Positions 28,442 through 38,083 of a stretch of DNA of 64,000 nucleotides are shown here, one piece after another. The DNA comes from Prevotella sp. (lineage in GTDB: Bacteria; Bacteroidota; Bacteroidia; Bacteroidales; Bacteroidaceae): the NCBI GenBank assembly GCA_017623655.1, contig JAGAON010000008.1, forward strand, positions 62,001 to 126,000, given 5' to 3'. Numbering within the stretch: position 1 is the first letter of the stretch; each line of letters starts with the position of its first letter. A program made the translations under genes and the position numbers. A model generated the notes under the pieces. That model searched no databases. It was not told the origin of the DNA and saw only the letters and a program-made list of their open reading frames with translations.

Positions 28442-29431
28442 CTACAACCCAAGTTCCAGCACCAGCGGCAGATGATCGCTCACTCCACCGTGGTAATAGG
28501 TGCCGAGGTATGTGCGGCGCGGCTTGTAACCGCCGCGTGTGTCGCTCTCAAGCAGCCACAGAGGGTCGTGTATGCGGCAACCGGTGACACGTGGTACGAG
28601 CGTGGCGGATAGCAGTATGTGGTCGAGACTGTTCCAACGCCCATGATGCTTGTACGTTCCTTTGGCGCGTTTGCCTGCTGTCTTGGCGGACAAGTCCGTC
28701 ATGCCTCTGTCGCACAACAGCATCAAGGGTTTGTTGTAAGAGTAGTCATTGAAGTCTCCCGCGATGATGATGTTGGCGTCGTTACGCTGCGTACGGATGG
28801 AGTCGAGCGTGCTGATGATGCGTTGCGCCACGGTCATGCGGTAGCGTTCCGTGGCTTTCCATCCTCCGCTGCGGCTTGGCGCGTGTACCACAAAGACGTG
28901 CAGCGTGTCGTCGGTGCGTGTGCGTCCCTTCACGTAAAGTATGTCACGGGTCGGCTGTTCGCCCTTCGGCGGCGTGACACGCAGCCGGTCTTGCGCGATG
29001 AGGGCAAAGGTCAGGGGATTGTAAAGCAGCGCCACGTCTATGCCGCGGCGGTCGGGTGATTGGGTCATGACGTATCGGTAGCCCGCCTCCCGCAGCATAC
29101 TGCGCCGTGTGAGCGTGTGCATCACGCTGTCGTTCTCCACCTCCACCAAGGCTACGAGGTCGGGAAGATGCCGCCGGCCGTTGTTGTCGCCGCACTGATG
29201 TATCACGCGGCCAATGTCGTTGAGCTTGCGCCAATATCGGGACTTGCCCCATCTCCTCTCGCCGTCGGGCAGGAACTCCGTGTCTTCTTTCAGCGAATCG
29301 TGCCGGCAGTCAAAGAGGTTCTCGCAGTTATACTCCATTATCGTGAACGGCATGAGGCCGCCATGCGTCTGTCCGAAGCCGGTGGCCGCAAGCAGAAGAA
29401 GCAGAAGCGCAAGAGGGAAACGGCGTGTCAT
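28442..29431 (-). CDS. Exported endonuclease/exonuclease/phosphatase family protein
   Basis: A 329-residue enzyme of the EEP (DNase I-like) superfamily with a signal peptide (MTRRFPLALLLLLLAATGFG). Core motifs in order are MEYNCENLFD, VALVEVENDSVMHTL (metal-binding Glu), HVFVVHAPSRSGG, IIAGDFNDYSYN and, at the end, GGVSDHLPLVLEL with the catalytic His. The substrate (nucleic acid, phospholipid or phosphoester) cannot be told. Its start overlaps the trkH stop by 4 bases, so it is translated from the trk operon mRNA. The link between a secreted phosphodiesterase and potassium uptake is unexplained. Confidence 0.88.
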   Translation of the reverse strand: MTRRFPLALLLLLLAATGFGQTHGGLMPFTIMEYNCENLFDCRHDSLKEDTEFLPDGERRWGKSRYWRKLNDIGRVIHQCGDNNGRRHLPDLVALVEVENDSVMHTLTRRSMLREAGYRYVMTQSPDRRGIDVALLYNPLTFALIAQDRLRVTPPKGEQPTRDILYVKGRTRTDDTLHVFVVHAPSRSGGWKATERYRMTVAQRIISTLDSIRTQRNDANIIIAGDFNDYSYNKPLMLLCDRGMTDLSAKTAGKRAKGTYKHHGRWNSLDHILLSATLVPRVTGCRIHDPLWLLESDTRGGYKPRRTYLGTYYHGGVSDHLPLVLELGL

Positions 29432-30882
29432 TCCTTCCAGAACTGCGGTGTGAATATCACAATGACGGAGAATATCTCAAGTCGTCCCATGAGCATGAGC
29501 ACGGAACATATCCACTTTGCTACGCCGGGGAGGTCGTTCCACGACATGGTGGGGCCTATCTCCGTGCCCAATGTGGGGCCTACATTGCCGAGGGTGGAGA
29601 GGGTTATGGTGATGGCGTTGGTGTTGTCTATTCCCATTGCGGTCATGGTGAAGGCGCAGAAAAGGAACAAAAGGCAATAGACGGTAAGGAAAGAGAGCAG
29701 CGTTACACGGCGTTGCATGGAGATGTTGGTATCGCCTATCTTCAGCGGCAGCACGGCCTTGGGATGCAACATCTGCTTGAACTCGTTGCTGGCGACCTTC
29801 AGAAGCATCAGGCAGCGTATGCTCTTGAAACCGCCGCTGGTACTGCCGGCACAGGCTCCCATGAACATACACACGGCAAGGACAATCCACGTGACGTGCG
29901 GCCACTGTGCGGCGTCGTCGTTGAAGAGGCCGGTGGTGGTGATGAACGATACCACCTGATACACCGCACAGCGGAATGCGCGCTCGACATCGTACCCTCT
30001 GGAGTGTATGAGGAGGAACATGATAAAGGCCGTGAAGGCGGCTATCGCGCTGACATAGAACTTTACCTCGCTGTTGTTCACAAGGCTCTTGACCTCCTTG
30101 TTGATGACGGAACGGTAGAGAAGTATGAAGTTTATGCCTGAGACAAAGCAGAAAAAGGTGGAGACATACTCCATGGCCGGAGAGCGGAAGAACTCTATGC
30201 TGTCGTTATGTGTGGAGAATCCTCCCGTCGCAATGGTTGTCATGGCGTAGTTGATGCTGTCGAACCAGCCCATGCCAAGAACCCTGAAAGACAACATACA
30301 GAGTATGGTCAGCATGAGAAAGACCACCCAGATGGACTGTGCGGAGGTGGAAAGGCGCGGGTGCAGCTTCGTCTTTATGGGGCCGGTGGCCTCCACCGCG
30401 AACACTTTTACCGACCCTCCAACCAGAGACGGCAGGATGGCTATGGTGAAAAAGACTATCCCCAGGCCTCCGATCCACTGCGTAAACGAACGCCAGAAGA
30501 GTATTCCGTGGGGCAAATGCTCCACATCGTCAAGGATGGTGGCGCCTGTTGTGGTGAAGCCTGAGATGGTTTCAAAATAAGCATTGGTAAAGTTCGGGAT
30601 GTAACCGCCTATGATGTAGGGCAAGGAACCGAAGAGACTGAACACGCTCCAGGCCAGCGTCACGACAAGAAAGGCATCGCGGCGGCCGAGGCTGTTGTTG
30701 GCATTGCGCCCTGTGTAGCGGCAGAAGACCGCCACAATGAGCGTCAAGAGAATGGAGACTACAAAGGCGAGAATGTCATCCTCACTATAATAAACGGATA
30801 TAATGAGGCATAACGTCATGAATATCGACTCTATAACAAGAAGAGAACCGAGGACTTTGTATATGAGTTTTGGATTGAGCAT
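29428..30882 (-). CDS. trkH: TrkH family potassium uptake channel
   Basis: A 484-residue inner-membrane K+ translocating subunit with four pseudo-repeats of helix, P-loop, helix. The filter loops are readable: GFTTTGATIL, TTIATGGFSTHN, VSFITTTGLFN and LSTLGNVGPTLG. Near the N-terminus is MLNPKLIYKVLGSLLVIES. It works with the cytoplasmic gating ring TrkA, encoded just upstream (47-base gap). The 4-base overlap with the following EEP gene indicates translational coupling. Confidence 0.94.
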   Translation of the reverse strand: MLNPKLIYKVLGSLLVIESIFMTLCLIISVYYSEDDILAFVVSILLTLIVAVFCRYTGRNANNSLGRRDAFLVVTLAWSVFSLFGSLPYIIGGYIPNFTNAYFETISGFTTTGATILDDVEHLPHGILFWRSFTQWIGGLGIVFFTIAILPSLVGGSVKVFAVEATGPIKTKLHPRLSTSAQSIWVVFLMLTILCMLSFRVLGMGWFDSINYAMTTIATGGFSTHNDSIEFFRSPAMEYVSTFFCFVSGINFILLYRSVINKEVKSLVNNSEVKFYVSAIAAFTAFIMFLLIHSRGYDVERAFRCAVYQVVSFITTTGLFNDDAAQWPHVTWIVLAVCMFMGACAGSTSGGFKSIRCLMLLKVASNEFKQMLHPKAVLPLKIGDTNISMQRRVTLLSFLTVYCLLFLFCAFTMTAMGIDNTNAITITLSTLGNVGPTLGTEIGPTMSWNDLPGVAKWICSVLMLMGRLEIFSVIVIFTPQFWKE

Positions 30883-30929
30883 CGCTGTGATAAGTACAGG
30901 AAAACAAGGTTACATACGGCGGAACGGGA

Positions 30930-32276
30930 CTATGCCCTGAACAGTTTCTCGATGCGCTGCATATCTGTATTGTGACAGAACACCATTACAATGTCGCCGG
31001 CCTGTATCTGAGTGCCGCCGGAAATGAGCATACCCTCACCGTTGCGCACCAGCCCTCCCAGCGTGATTCCCTTGGGCAGGCCAAGTTCGAAGATGCGTTT
31101 CCTTGTGATACGTGAGTCCGGTTGGGCGGTGAACTCCGCCACATCCGCCCGTGCCTGCATAAGGTATCTGACGTTGGAGGCCTTGCCTTCAAGCATCATC
31201 TCGTATATACGTGAGGCGGCTATGGTCTTCTTGTTGATGATAGTGCCTATGTCCAGACTCTCCGCCATGTCCACATAGTCCATGTTTTCCACCACGGCCA
31301 CGGTCTTGCGGACGCCATGGCGCTTGGCGGTAAGGCAGGCAAGGATGTTTGTTTCGGAGCTGCCGGTCAAGGCGACAAAGGCTTGCGCGCTGTGCAACCC
31401 TTCCTCTATCAGCAGTGAAGTGTCGCGCGCGTCACCGTTAATTATATATTGTGCCGTGTCAGGCAGTATGTCATTGAGCACTTCACAGCGCTGCGGGTCA
31501 ACCTCAAATATCTTGTATTTCATGTATTCCGGCATGATATGCGCCGTGCGTACCGCCGTTTTCCCTCCTCCCATTATCATGACATTGCTCACGTCGGCAT
31601 ACTTTTCCTTGCCGACCAGACGGCGGACATGAGGTATGCAGTTCTGTGTTGTCATGAAATAAGCGAGGTCGTATGCCAGCAACACGTCGTTACCGCCCGG
31701 TATTATGGTCTCGTTGCCGCGCTTGACAGCCACGATATGGTACGGGTCATCAGGCCCGCAGAGTTCTTTCAGCGGGCGGTTCAGTATCTCGCAGGTCTCC
31801 CTCAGCTTGATGCCAAGCATCACAAGGGCTCCTCCATGCACGTCCCACCGCTGCCTGACCCATGACATTTTCAGTCCGTTGATGATGTCATTGGCCGCCA
31901 GCATCTCCGGATAAATGATGGAATCAATGCCCATGCGCTGCAATATCTCCTTGTTGTTGTCGTTGGCGTACTCATATTCCTCCACCCTCGCGACGGTCTG
32001 TTTCGCTCCAAGCGACTTGGCAATGGAGCAGGAACACATATTAATCTCCTGATCCCGCGTAACCGCTATGAACAGGTCCGTGTCACCAACGCCTATCGAT
32101 TTCAAGGCCTTGATGCTGATGGGAGAGGCGTGCATGGTAAGCACATCGAGTTCCGAACTCAGCGCATCGATGGCTTCCTCATCCTCATCAATGATGGTTA
32201 TGTCCTCATTTGTCCGTGTGAGGAGCGTCGCAAGGTAACTGCCTATTGCGTAAGCTCCGGCAATTATTATCTTCAT
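30930..32276 (-). CDS. trkA: Trk system potassium transporter TrkA
   Basis: A 448-residue cytoplasmic regulator with two RCK units, each a Rossmann NAD-binding domain plus an RCK_C domain. The first begins [19 protein letters not shown], in which the second glycine of the usual GAGxVG is Tyr. The second has [37 protein letters not shown] and [18 protein letters not shown] are the acidic ribose-binding strands. It gates TrkH according to NAD(H) or ATP. Its start overlaps the dxs stop by 4 bases (ATGA type), so it is translationally coupled to dxs. Confidence 0.94.
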   Translation of the reverse strand: MKIIIAGAYAIGSYLATLLTRTNEDITIIDEDEEAIDALSSELDVLTMHASPISIKALKSIGVGDTDLFIAVTRDQEINMCSCSIAKSLGAKQTVARVEEYEYANDNNKEILQRMGIDSIIYPEMLAANDIINGLKMSWVRQRWDVHGGALVMLGIKLRETCEILNRPLKELCGPDDPYHIVAVKRGNETIIPGGNDVLLAYDLAYFMTTQNCIPHVRRLVGKEKYADVSNVMIMGGGKTAVRTAHIMPEYMKYKIFEVDPQRCEVLNDILPDTAQYIINGDARDTSLLIEEGLHSAQAFVALTGSSETNILACLTAKRHGVRKTVAVVENMDYVDMAESLDIGTIINKKTIAASRIYEMMLEGKASNVRYLMQARADVAEFTAQPDSRITRKRIFELGLPKGITLGGLVRNGEGMLISGGTQIQAGDIVMVFCHNTDMQRIEKLFRA

Positions 32277-34174
32277 GATACGGTGTTGTTTGCTTTTTTT
32301 ACGGCCTCCACCACAGCGTCGGCGTCTATACCGGTCAGGTGTTGCAGCTCGGCTATCGTGCCATGCTCCACAAACGAGTCGGCGGGAAGGCCGAGACGAA
32401 TGACCTGCGGAGTGTAGCCGTGGTCGGAAAAGTATTCCAGCACGGCGGAGCCAAGGCCTCCGGAGCGCACTCCGTCCTCTATCGTTATCACCCGTCTGAA
32501 CCTCCGTCCCACTTCATCGAGTATGTCCTCGTCTATCGGTTTGAGGTAACGCATATCGTAATGCGCCACCGAAACCTGCGGCATTTCTTCCCTTAATCTT
32601 CCGAGAGCCTGCGTGACAGTGTTGCCGATATGGCCTATGGACAGTATGGCGACATCGCTTCCGTCCGACAACTTACGTCCCTTGCCGACGGGTATGGCCT
32701 CGAGCTTGCACCGCCAGTCAGACAGTACACCCCGTCCGCGCGGGTAACGTATCACCACAGGACCTTGGTTTGGCAGTTGGGCGGTGAACATCATGCGGCG
32801 CAGTTCATGCTCGTTCATGGGCGCGCAGATGGTTATATTCGGTATGGGACGCAGTGCCGCCATGTCAAACGCGCCGTGATGCGTCGCGCCATCCTCGCCT
32901 ACAAGTCCCGCACGGTCAAAGCATAACACCACGCCGAGACGCTGTATCGCAAGGTCATGTATTATGTTATCGTATGCGCGTTGCGCAAAAGCGCTGTATA
33001 TATTACAATAAGGTATGAAGCCTTCCTTTGCCATTCCGCCGGAGAACGTCACCGCATGACCTTCGGCTATGCCTACGTCGAACGTGCGTTCGGGCATCAC
33101 CTGCATCAGTTTGTTCATGGAACACCCCGTAGGCATGGCCGGTGTTACGCCCACAATGTTGTCGTTCTGCCGAGCAAGTTCTACCAGTGTATCGCCGAAC
33201 ACATCCTGATATTTCGGCGGCCTGTTGTCCTCCTCTTCATCACAAAGCCTCTCGCCCGTCTCCGGGTCAAACCTTCCGGGAGCGTGCCAGATGGTCGCGG
33301 CCTCCTCGGCAGGCTTGTATCCCTTGCCCTTCACGGTGTGGATGTGCAGCAGTTTCGGCCCCCTCATGTCTTTCAGGTGGCGCAATACGCGCACCAGTTC
33401 CTTCACGTCATGTCCGTCCAGAGGCCCGAAGTAACGGATATTCATGCCCTCAAAGATGTTCTGCTGTGACGACAGCGCCGATTTCAGGGCGTTGCCCAGC
33501 CTTATGACACGGTTCTTCCGGTTGTCATCCATCAGCCCGTGGCTGTTCATCCACTGCGCCACCTTGTTGCGCCAGCGGTTGTATGACTCGTTGGTATTAA
33601 GCGAAAGGAGGTACTGTTTCATGCCGCCCACGGAGCGGTCGATGGACATATTGTTGTCGTTAAGTATTATCAGCAGGTTGTTCGGCGACGAGGAAACGTT
33701 GTTAAGACCCTCAAACGCCAGTCCGCCGGACATGGACCCGTCGCCGATTACGGCCACCACGTGGCGGTTATGGCCGTGATCAGCCACCGCCATGCCTAAC
33801 GCCGCGGATATACTGTTGGAGGCATGGCCGCAAGTAAACGTGTCATACACGCTCTCCTCCGGACACGGAAAGGGGTGAAGGCCGTTCAGCTTACGGTTTG
33901 TAGAGAACACCTCCCGCCTGCCGGTCAGTATCTTGTGGCCATACGCCTGATGTCCCACATCCCATACGATGCGGTCTTCCGGCGTGTTGAAGACGTAATG
34001 CAGGGCTACGGTAAGTTCCGTAACGCCGAGACTGGAAGCCAGATGTCCGGGGTTAACCGACAGTTCCTTCACTATGTCATCACGCAATTCGTCGCAAACA
34101 CCGGGCAGTTCCTCCACCGACAGCCTGCGGAGATCTTCAGGATATTGGATATTGTTTAAGTATTTGTATTCCAC
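32273..34174 (-). CDS. dxs: 1-deoxy-D-xylulose-5-phosphate synthase
   Basis: A thiamine-diphosphate enzyme that condenses pyruvate and glyceraldehyde-3-phosphate, the first step of the MEP isoprenoid pathway. The 633 residues show all Dxs landmarks: [26 protein letters not shown] opening ([19 protein letters not shown]), ThDP motif [35 protein letters not shown], the transketolase segment [19 protein letters not shown] and PRGRGV. It heads the operon dxs-trkA-trkH-EEP-Smr. Grouping isoprenoid and potassium genes with 4-base overlaps is a Bacteroidetes habit. No clear promoter is seen in the 30 bases upstream before the repeat array at 34204. Confidence 0.96.
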   Translation of the reverse strand: MEYKYLNNIQYPEDLRRLSVEELPGVCDELRDDIVKELSVNPGHLASSLGVTELTVALHYVFNTPEDRIVWDVGHQAYGHKILTGRREVFSTNRKLNGLHPFPCPEESVYDTFTCGHASNSISAALGMAVADHGHNRHVVAVIGDGSMSGGLAFEGLNNVSSSPNNLLIILNDNNMSIDRSVGGMKQYLLSLNTNESYNRWRNKVAQWMNSHGLMDDNRKNRVIRLGNALKSALSSQQNIFEGMNIRYFGPLDGHDVKELVRVLRHLKDMRGPKLLHIHTVKGKGYKPAEEAATIWHAPGRFDPETGERLCDEEEDNRPPKYQDVFGDTLVELARQNDNIVGVTPAMPTGCSMNKLMQVMPERTFDVGIAEGHAVTFSGGMAKEGFIPYCNIYSAFAQRAYDNIIHDLAIQRLGVVLCFDRAGLVGEDGATHHGAFDMAALRPIPNITICAPMNEHELRRMMFTAQLPNQGPVVIRYPRGRGVLSDWRCKLEAIPVGKGRKLSDGSDVAILSIGHIGNTVTQALGRLREEMPQVSVAHYDMRYLKPIDEDILDEVGRRFRRVITIEDGVRSGGLGSAVLEYFSDHGYTPQVIRLGLPADSFVEHGTIAELQHLTGIDADAVVEAVKKANNTVS

Positions 34175-34491
34175 AGCGAGACATTAAATTAACATACGTC
34201 CGGCAAAAGGGTGCCGATTACATTGTAATCAGGTGCTGATTGCACAGTAATCAGGTGCTGTTTACGAGGTAATCAGGCGCCGATTGCAGCATCCTCCGCT
34301 ATCCCCTGTTTTTCAAGCAGTTACAGACAGACTTACAGAGCATGGCCGAACAAGTGTCAAACAAAGGTTAAGAAAGTGCGTAAAGCAAAGGCCAAGAATC
34401 AAGAGACGCAGGCATCATGCGGCGCAATGACAGACTTCTGTCCGCCGCACAAGGCGCATTCCCTTGATTCTTGACTTAGCGTTTCCGCTCC
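34175..34491. other. Intergenic region between asd and dxs
   Basis: It contains a four-unit 22-bp array (34204-34288) and an imperfect long hairpin: GGCCAAGAATCAAG (about 34389-34402) faces CCCTTGATTCTTGAC (about 34452-34475). The hairpin probably terminates asd transcription. No gene is visible. Confidence 0.65.
34204..34288. repeat. 22-bp modular repeat array, copy 5 (four units)
   Basis: Units begin AAAAGGGTGC then AATCAGGTGC twice and a diverged AATCAGGCGC, at exact 22-bp steps. The terminal CCCTTTTAC half is missing. It lies between the asd terminator and the dxs start. Confidence 0.87.
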
Positions 34492-35553
34492 TTATCCTTT
34501 AACGTTGCCTACCTTTATGAGGTATTCGGCTATCTGCACGGCATTCAGCGCCGCGCCTTTCTTTATCTGGTCTCCCGAGAGCCAGAATGTAAGTCCGTTG
34601 TCGCTGGCAAGGTCTTTGCGCACGCGGCCTACATAAACATCGTCCTTTCCGGCCGTGTATAGCGGCATAGGATAAGGCAGTCCCTCCATGGTCTCCTCTT
34701 CCGCCACCGGATTAGCCTTCGTCCCGACACGCTTCGGGTCGTCAACCAATGTCACGCCCTGCGCGTTGCGCAGCGCTTCCTGCGCAGCTTCCACGGATAT
34801 AGGCTCATCGGTCTCCACCCATACAGCCTCAGAGTGAGCGCGGAGAGAGGATATACGCACACACATTGCGGAGCAACGGGCGTCGGTGTGCATTATCTTC
34901 CTCGTCTCGTTAAACATCTTCATCTCCTCCTTGGTGTAGCCGTTGTCTTGGAAGACGTCTATCTGCGGGATGACGTTATACGCCAACTGATACGCGAACT
35001 TGCTGACCGTCGGCTGCTGTCCATCGACCAGTTCCTTATACTGCTGCTGCAATTCCGCCATGGCGGTAGCGCCCGCACCCGACGCGGACTGGTATGAAGC
35101 GATGTGTATCCTGTTGATGTGGGAGAGCTTCTCCAATGGCTGCAAGCACACAACCATCATTATTGTAGTGCAGTTAGGGTTGGCTATTATGCCGCGCGGA
35201 CGTGTCAACGCGTCCTCGGCATTGCACTCCGGAACCACGAGAGGCACGTCATCGTCCATGCGGAATGCGCTGGAGTTGTCTATCATCACAGCCCCATACT
35301 TCGTTATGTCGCCGCAGAACTCCTTTGAAATACCGGCTCCCGCACTGGTAAAGGCAATGTCAACCCCCTTGAAGTCGTCATTGTGCTGCAACAGTTTCAC
35401 CTCATGCTCCTTGCCTCTGAACATATATTTCTTGCCGGCGGAACGCTCTGAGCCAAACAAGACAAGTTCGTCAACGGGGAAATTTCGCTCGTCAAGCACG
35501 CGGAGGAACTCTTGTCCTACGGCACCACTTGCACCTACTATCGCTACTTTCAT
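34492..35553 (-). CDS. asd: Aspartate-semialdehyde dehydrogenase
   Basis: An NADPH-dependent enzyme that makes aspartate semialdehyde from aspartyl phosphate, leading to lysine/DAP, threonine and methionine. The 353 residues begin [19 protein letters not shown] (NADP-binding GASGAVG). The catalytic Cys lies in [12 protein letters not shown], and [17 protein letters not shown] plus the C-terminal [15 protein letters not shown] are also conserved. Its length is typical. It is a single gene divergent from the cation/proton antiporter. A TAATTTTG box at 35603-35610 provides the likely promoter. Confidence 0.96.
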   Translation of the reverse strand: MKVAIVGASGAVGQEFLRVLDERNFPVDELVLFGSERSAGKKYMFRGKEHEVKLLQHNDDFKGVDIAFTSAGAGISKEFCGDITKYGAVMIDNSSAFRMDDDVPLVVPECNAEDALTRPRGIIANPNCTTIMMVVCLQPLEKLSHINRIHIASYQSASGAGATAMAELQQQYKELVDGQQPTVSKFAYQLAYNVIPQIDVFQDNGYTKEEMKMFNETRKIMHTDARCSAMCVRISSLRAHSEAVWVETDEPISVEAAQEALRNAQGVTLVDDPKRVGTKANPVAEEETMEGLPYPMPLYTAGKDDVYVGRVRKDLASDNGLTFWLSGDQIKKGAALNAVQIAEYLIKVGNVKG

Positions 35554-35602
35554 TTTCTTCTTTTTTATATATAAGTTATCTTTTCTGTGAACTTTTTGCC
35601 TG

Positions 35603-35610
35603 CAAAATTA
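35603..35610 (-). promoter_or_regulatory. TAnnTTTG box upstream of asd
   Basis: TAATTTTG on the minus strand, 50 bases before the asd ATG. A clear -33 TTG at standard spacing is not seen, so the call is weaker than the others. Confidence 0.5.
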
Positions 35611-35724
35611 CAAATTTTTACTCTATTCTTCGCATAATTGGGATTTTTTTTGCAATTTTGCAGGCAAAAACCTATAAAAGACTACATTATAGTCCCGTTA
35701 AACCACAAACATACCGTTACGGAA

Positions 35725-37839
35725 ATGCTGCAATATCTCCCTATAACCAGCCCCACCATGGTGTTCTTCACCGTGCTCGTCATAATACTCATCGCACCGA
35801 TTGTCATGAGCAAACTGCGCATTCCGCACATCATAGGCATGGTACTTGCCGGGGTAGTGATAGGCAAACACGGTTTCAACATCCTCGAACGCGACTCTTC
35901 GTTCGAGCTTTTCGGCCGCGTGGGACTGCTCTACATCATGTTCCTTGCCGGCCTTGAGATGGACTTTGAGGGCCTGAAACGCAACTTCCGCAATGTCGGT
36001 CTCTTCGGCGTTCTCACCTTTTCCATTCCCTTTGTGCTGATGTATCTGGGAGGAATATACATACTTCACTATTCCAACATAGCCTCCATCCTCCTCAGCT
36101 GCATAATGGCCAGCAACACGCTGATAGCCTACCCCATCGTGACCCGCTACGGCTTGCAGAAGCATGACGTGTCGGTGCTGTCCGTCGGAGCCTCCATGCT
36201 GTCGCTGCTGATGGCTCTTGTCGTTGTCGCAGGCCTCGCAGGCTCTAACGAAGACGGCGGCGGAGCGACGTTCTGGCTGCTTTTCTTCTTGAAATTCGCG
36301 GGCTGCTGCCTTGCCATCTACTTCGTCATACGAACCCTGACACGATGTTTTCTCCGCCGTTACAGCGACGCCGTGATGCAGTTTATCTTCGTGTTGGCGA
36401 TGATGTTCCTTAGTGCATCCCTCTGCGAGCTGGCCGGACTGGAGGGCATTCTCGGCGCGTTTTTCAGCGGACTGATACTCAACCGCTTCATCCCGACCAT
36501 CTCTCCGCTCATGAACCGCCTGGAGTTCATCGGCAACGCACTGTTCATTCCTTATTTCCTGATAGGTGTCGGCATGCTGATTAACGTCGGACTGCTTACG
36601 CAGGGAGGCGGAATCATCTTCACCGTGCTTGTCATCGTCGTAATAGGAACACTGGGCAAGGCTCTCGCGGCGTACATATCCTGCTTCATGCTGCACCTGC
36701 CATGGCTCAGCGGGCACTTCATGTTCGGCCTCACATCGGCTCATGCCGCGGGCGGAATAGCCATAGCGATGATAGGAATGGAGATGACCGACACGGCCGG
36801 CAGCTACCTCATAGGCGACGATATGCTCAACGGCGTGGTCATCATGATTCTCTTCACCTGCATCATATCAACCATATTGACCGACGCTTCGTCAAAACGC
36901 ATAATACTGGAAGAGAACAGAAGCCCTACAAACATTGAGGCGGGGGACGACGAGAAGATACTCATACCGGTGAAATATCCCGAAACCTGCAACACACTCC
37001 TCAGCCTTGCCATCATGATGCGCAACCAGAAGCTAAACCGCGGGCTTGTGGCACTCAACGTGGTGTATGACGATGACGACGCGGAGATAAACCAGCGCAA
37101 GGGCCAGCACCTGCTGGAAGGGGTGGCAAACCGTGCCAGCGCCGTAGATGTAAGGGTGCAGACGCAGGTGCGTCTCGCCACAAACATAGGCAACGGCATA
37201 AAACATGCTTTCAGAGAGTACGACTGTTCGGAGATAATCCTCGGCTTCCACAACCACGACAACTCATCACGCGTCTTCTGGGGAGACTTCGCCCAAAGCG
37301 TGTTCAACGGCCTGTCACGGCAGATTATCATTGCACGGTGCACCCAACCGTTCAACACTCTGCGTGCGATAAGGGTGGCCGTGCCGTCAAGGGCGGAGTA
37401 CGAACCGGGCTTTTACCGCTGGCTTGAACGCCTGTGCCGCTTTGCCGGCAGTATAGGATGCCGCATAGTGTTCAACGGACGGGCCGACACGCTGGAACTG
37501 ATAACGCAGTTTGTCACAAGCCGCCATCCCCATGTAAGGGGGGAATATGTGGAGATGCCGCAATGGCGCGGACTGATAAGGCTCGCCCAAAACACCGCCA
37601 AGGAGGAGATGCTGGTGGTGGTGACGGCACGACAAGGTACCGTTTCCTACAAGGCCGCGCTCGACAGGCTGCCGGAAGAGATTACCAAGAACTACATGGG
37701 CAACAACATCATGATCATATTCCCCGACCAATACGGTCCGGCACCGGACACCATGACCTTCGCGGCGGCGCAGCATACGGAGCAGTTGTCGGCCTATCAG
37801 ATGGTGATGAACTTCCTAAGACGGATGGCGGGAAGGTGA
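35725..37839 (+). CDS. CPA2-type cation/proton antiporter with C-terminal USP-like domains
   Basis: A 704-residue membrane protein. Residues ~5-400 form a Na+/H+ exchanger (PF00999) domain of about 12 helices, with RIPHIIGMVLAGVVIGKHGF, FLAGLEMDFEGLKRN, and SASLCELAGLEGILGAFFSGLILNR in which E-L-A-G-L replaces the usual A-E-x-x-G. Residues ~420-704 are soluble and resemble two universal-stress-type units (ILIPVKYPETCNTLLSLAIMM; LRAIRVAVPSRAEYEPGFYRWL). It may exchange K+ or Na+ for H+. The ATG at 35725 is preferred over the open extension to 35638, which runs into the promoter region shared with asd. Confidence 0.9.
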   Translation: MLQYLPITSPTMVFFTVLVIILIAPIVMSKLRIPHIIGMVLAGVVIGKHGFNILERDSSFELFGRVGLLYIMFLAGLEMDFEGLKRNFRNVGLFGVLTFSIPFVLMYLGGIYILHYSNIASILLSCIMASNTLIAYPIVTRYGLQKHDVSVLSVGASMLSLLMALVVVAGLAGSNEDGGGATFWLLFFLKFAGCCLAIYFVIRTLTRCFLRRYSDAVMQFIFVLAMMFLSASLCELAGLEGILGAFFSGLILNRFIPTISPLMNRLEFIGNALFIPYFLIGVGMLINVGLLTQGGGIIFTVLVIVVIGTLGKALAAYISCFMLHLPWLSGHFMFGLTSAHAAGGIAIAMIGMEMTDTAGSYLIGDDMLNGVVIMILFTCIISTILTDASSKRIILEENRSPTNIEAGDDEKILIPVKYPETCNTLLSLAIMMRNQKLNRGLVALNVVYDDDDAEINQRKGQHLLEGVANRASAVDVRVQTQVRLATNIGNGIKHAFREYDCSEIILGFHNHDNSSRVFWGDFAQSVFNGLSRQIIIARCTQPFNTLRAIRVAVPSRAEYEPGFYRWLERLCRFAGSIGCRIVFNGRADTLELITQFVTSRHPHVRGEYVEMPQWRGLIRLAQNTAKEEMLVVVTARQGTVSYKAALDRLPEEITKNYMGNNIMIIFPDQYGPAPDTMTFAAAQHTEQLSAYQMVMNFLRRMAGR

Positions 37840-37840
37840 T

Positions 37841-37946
37841 TGCCTTGTAGGGACGCACCTTGGTGCGTCCGCCAATACATGGAATACGCAGTAATTCGGA
37901 CACACCAAGGTGTGTCCCTACAAGGCATTGCGGTTCAATGCGTTAC
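37841..37946. repeat. GTAGGGACGCACC palindromic element, copy 2
   Basis: GTAGGGACGCACCTTGGTGC faces GGACACACCAAGGTGTGTCC with CTACAAGGCATTGCGGTTC following. It is joined directly to 22-bp array copy 6 by the linker GCGTTACCGAAGGCGTTG. Confidence 0.87.
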
Positions 37947-37957
37947 CGAAGGCGTTG

Positions 37958-38041
37958 CAAAAGGGTGCTGATTACACAGTAAAAGGGTGCTGATTACATT
38001 GCAATTAGCACCTGATTGCAGTGTAATCAGCACCCTTTTAC
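37958..38041. repeat. 22-bp modular repeat array, copy 6 (four units)
   Basis: Units AAAAGGGTGCTGATTAC twice, AATTAGCACCTGATTGC and AATCAGCACCCTTTTAC at exact 22-bp steps, between two convergent genes. Confidence 0.92.
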
Positions 38042-38083
38042 AATACCGCCCGGATGTCATTATATTCCAAGTGGTTAGAATTG

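Noticed and set aside
35698..36744. 348-residue minus-strand frame opposite the antiporter
   Set aside because: His/Glu/Gln-rich shadow of a membrane protein gene; no motif or promoter.
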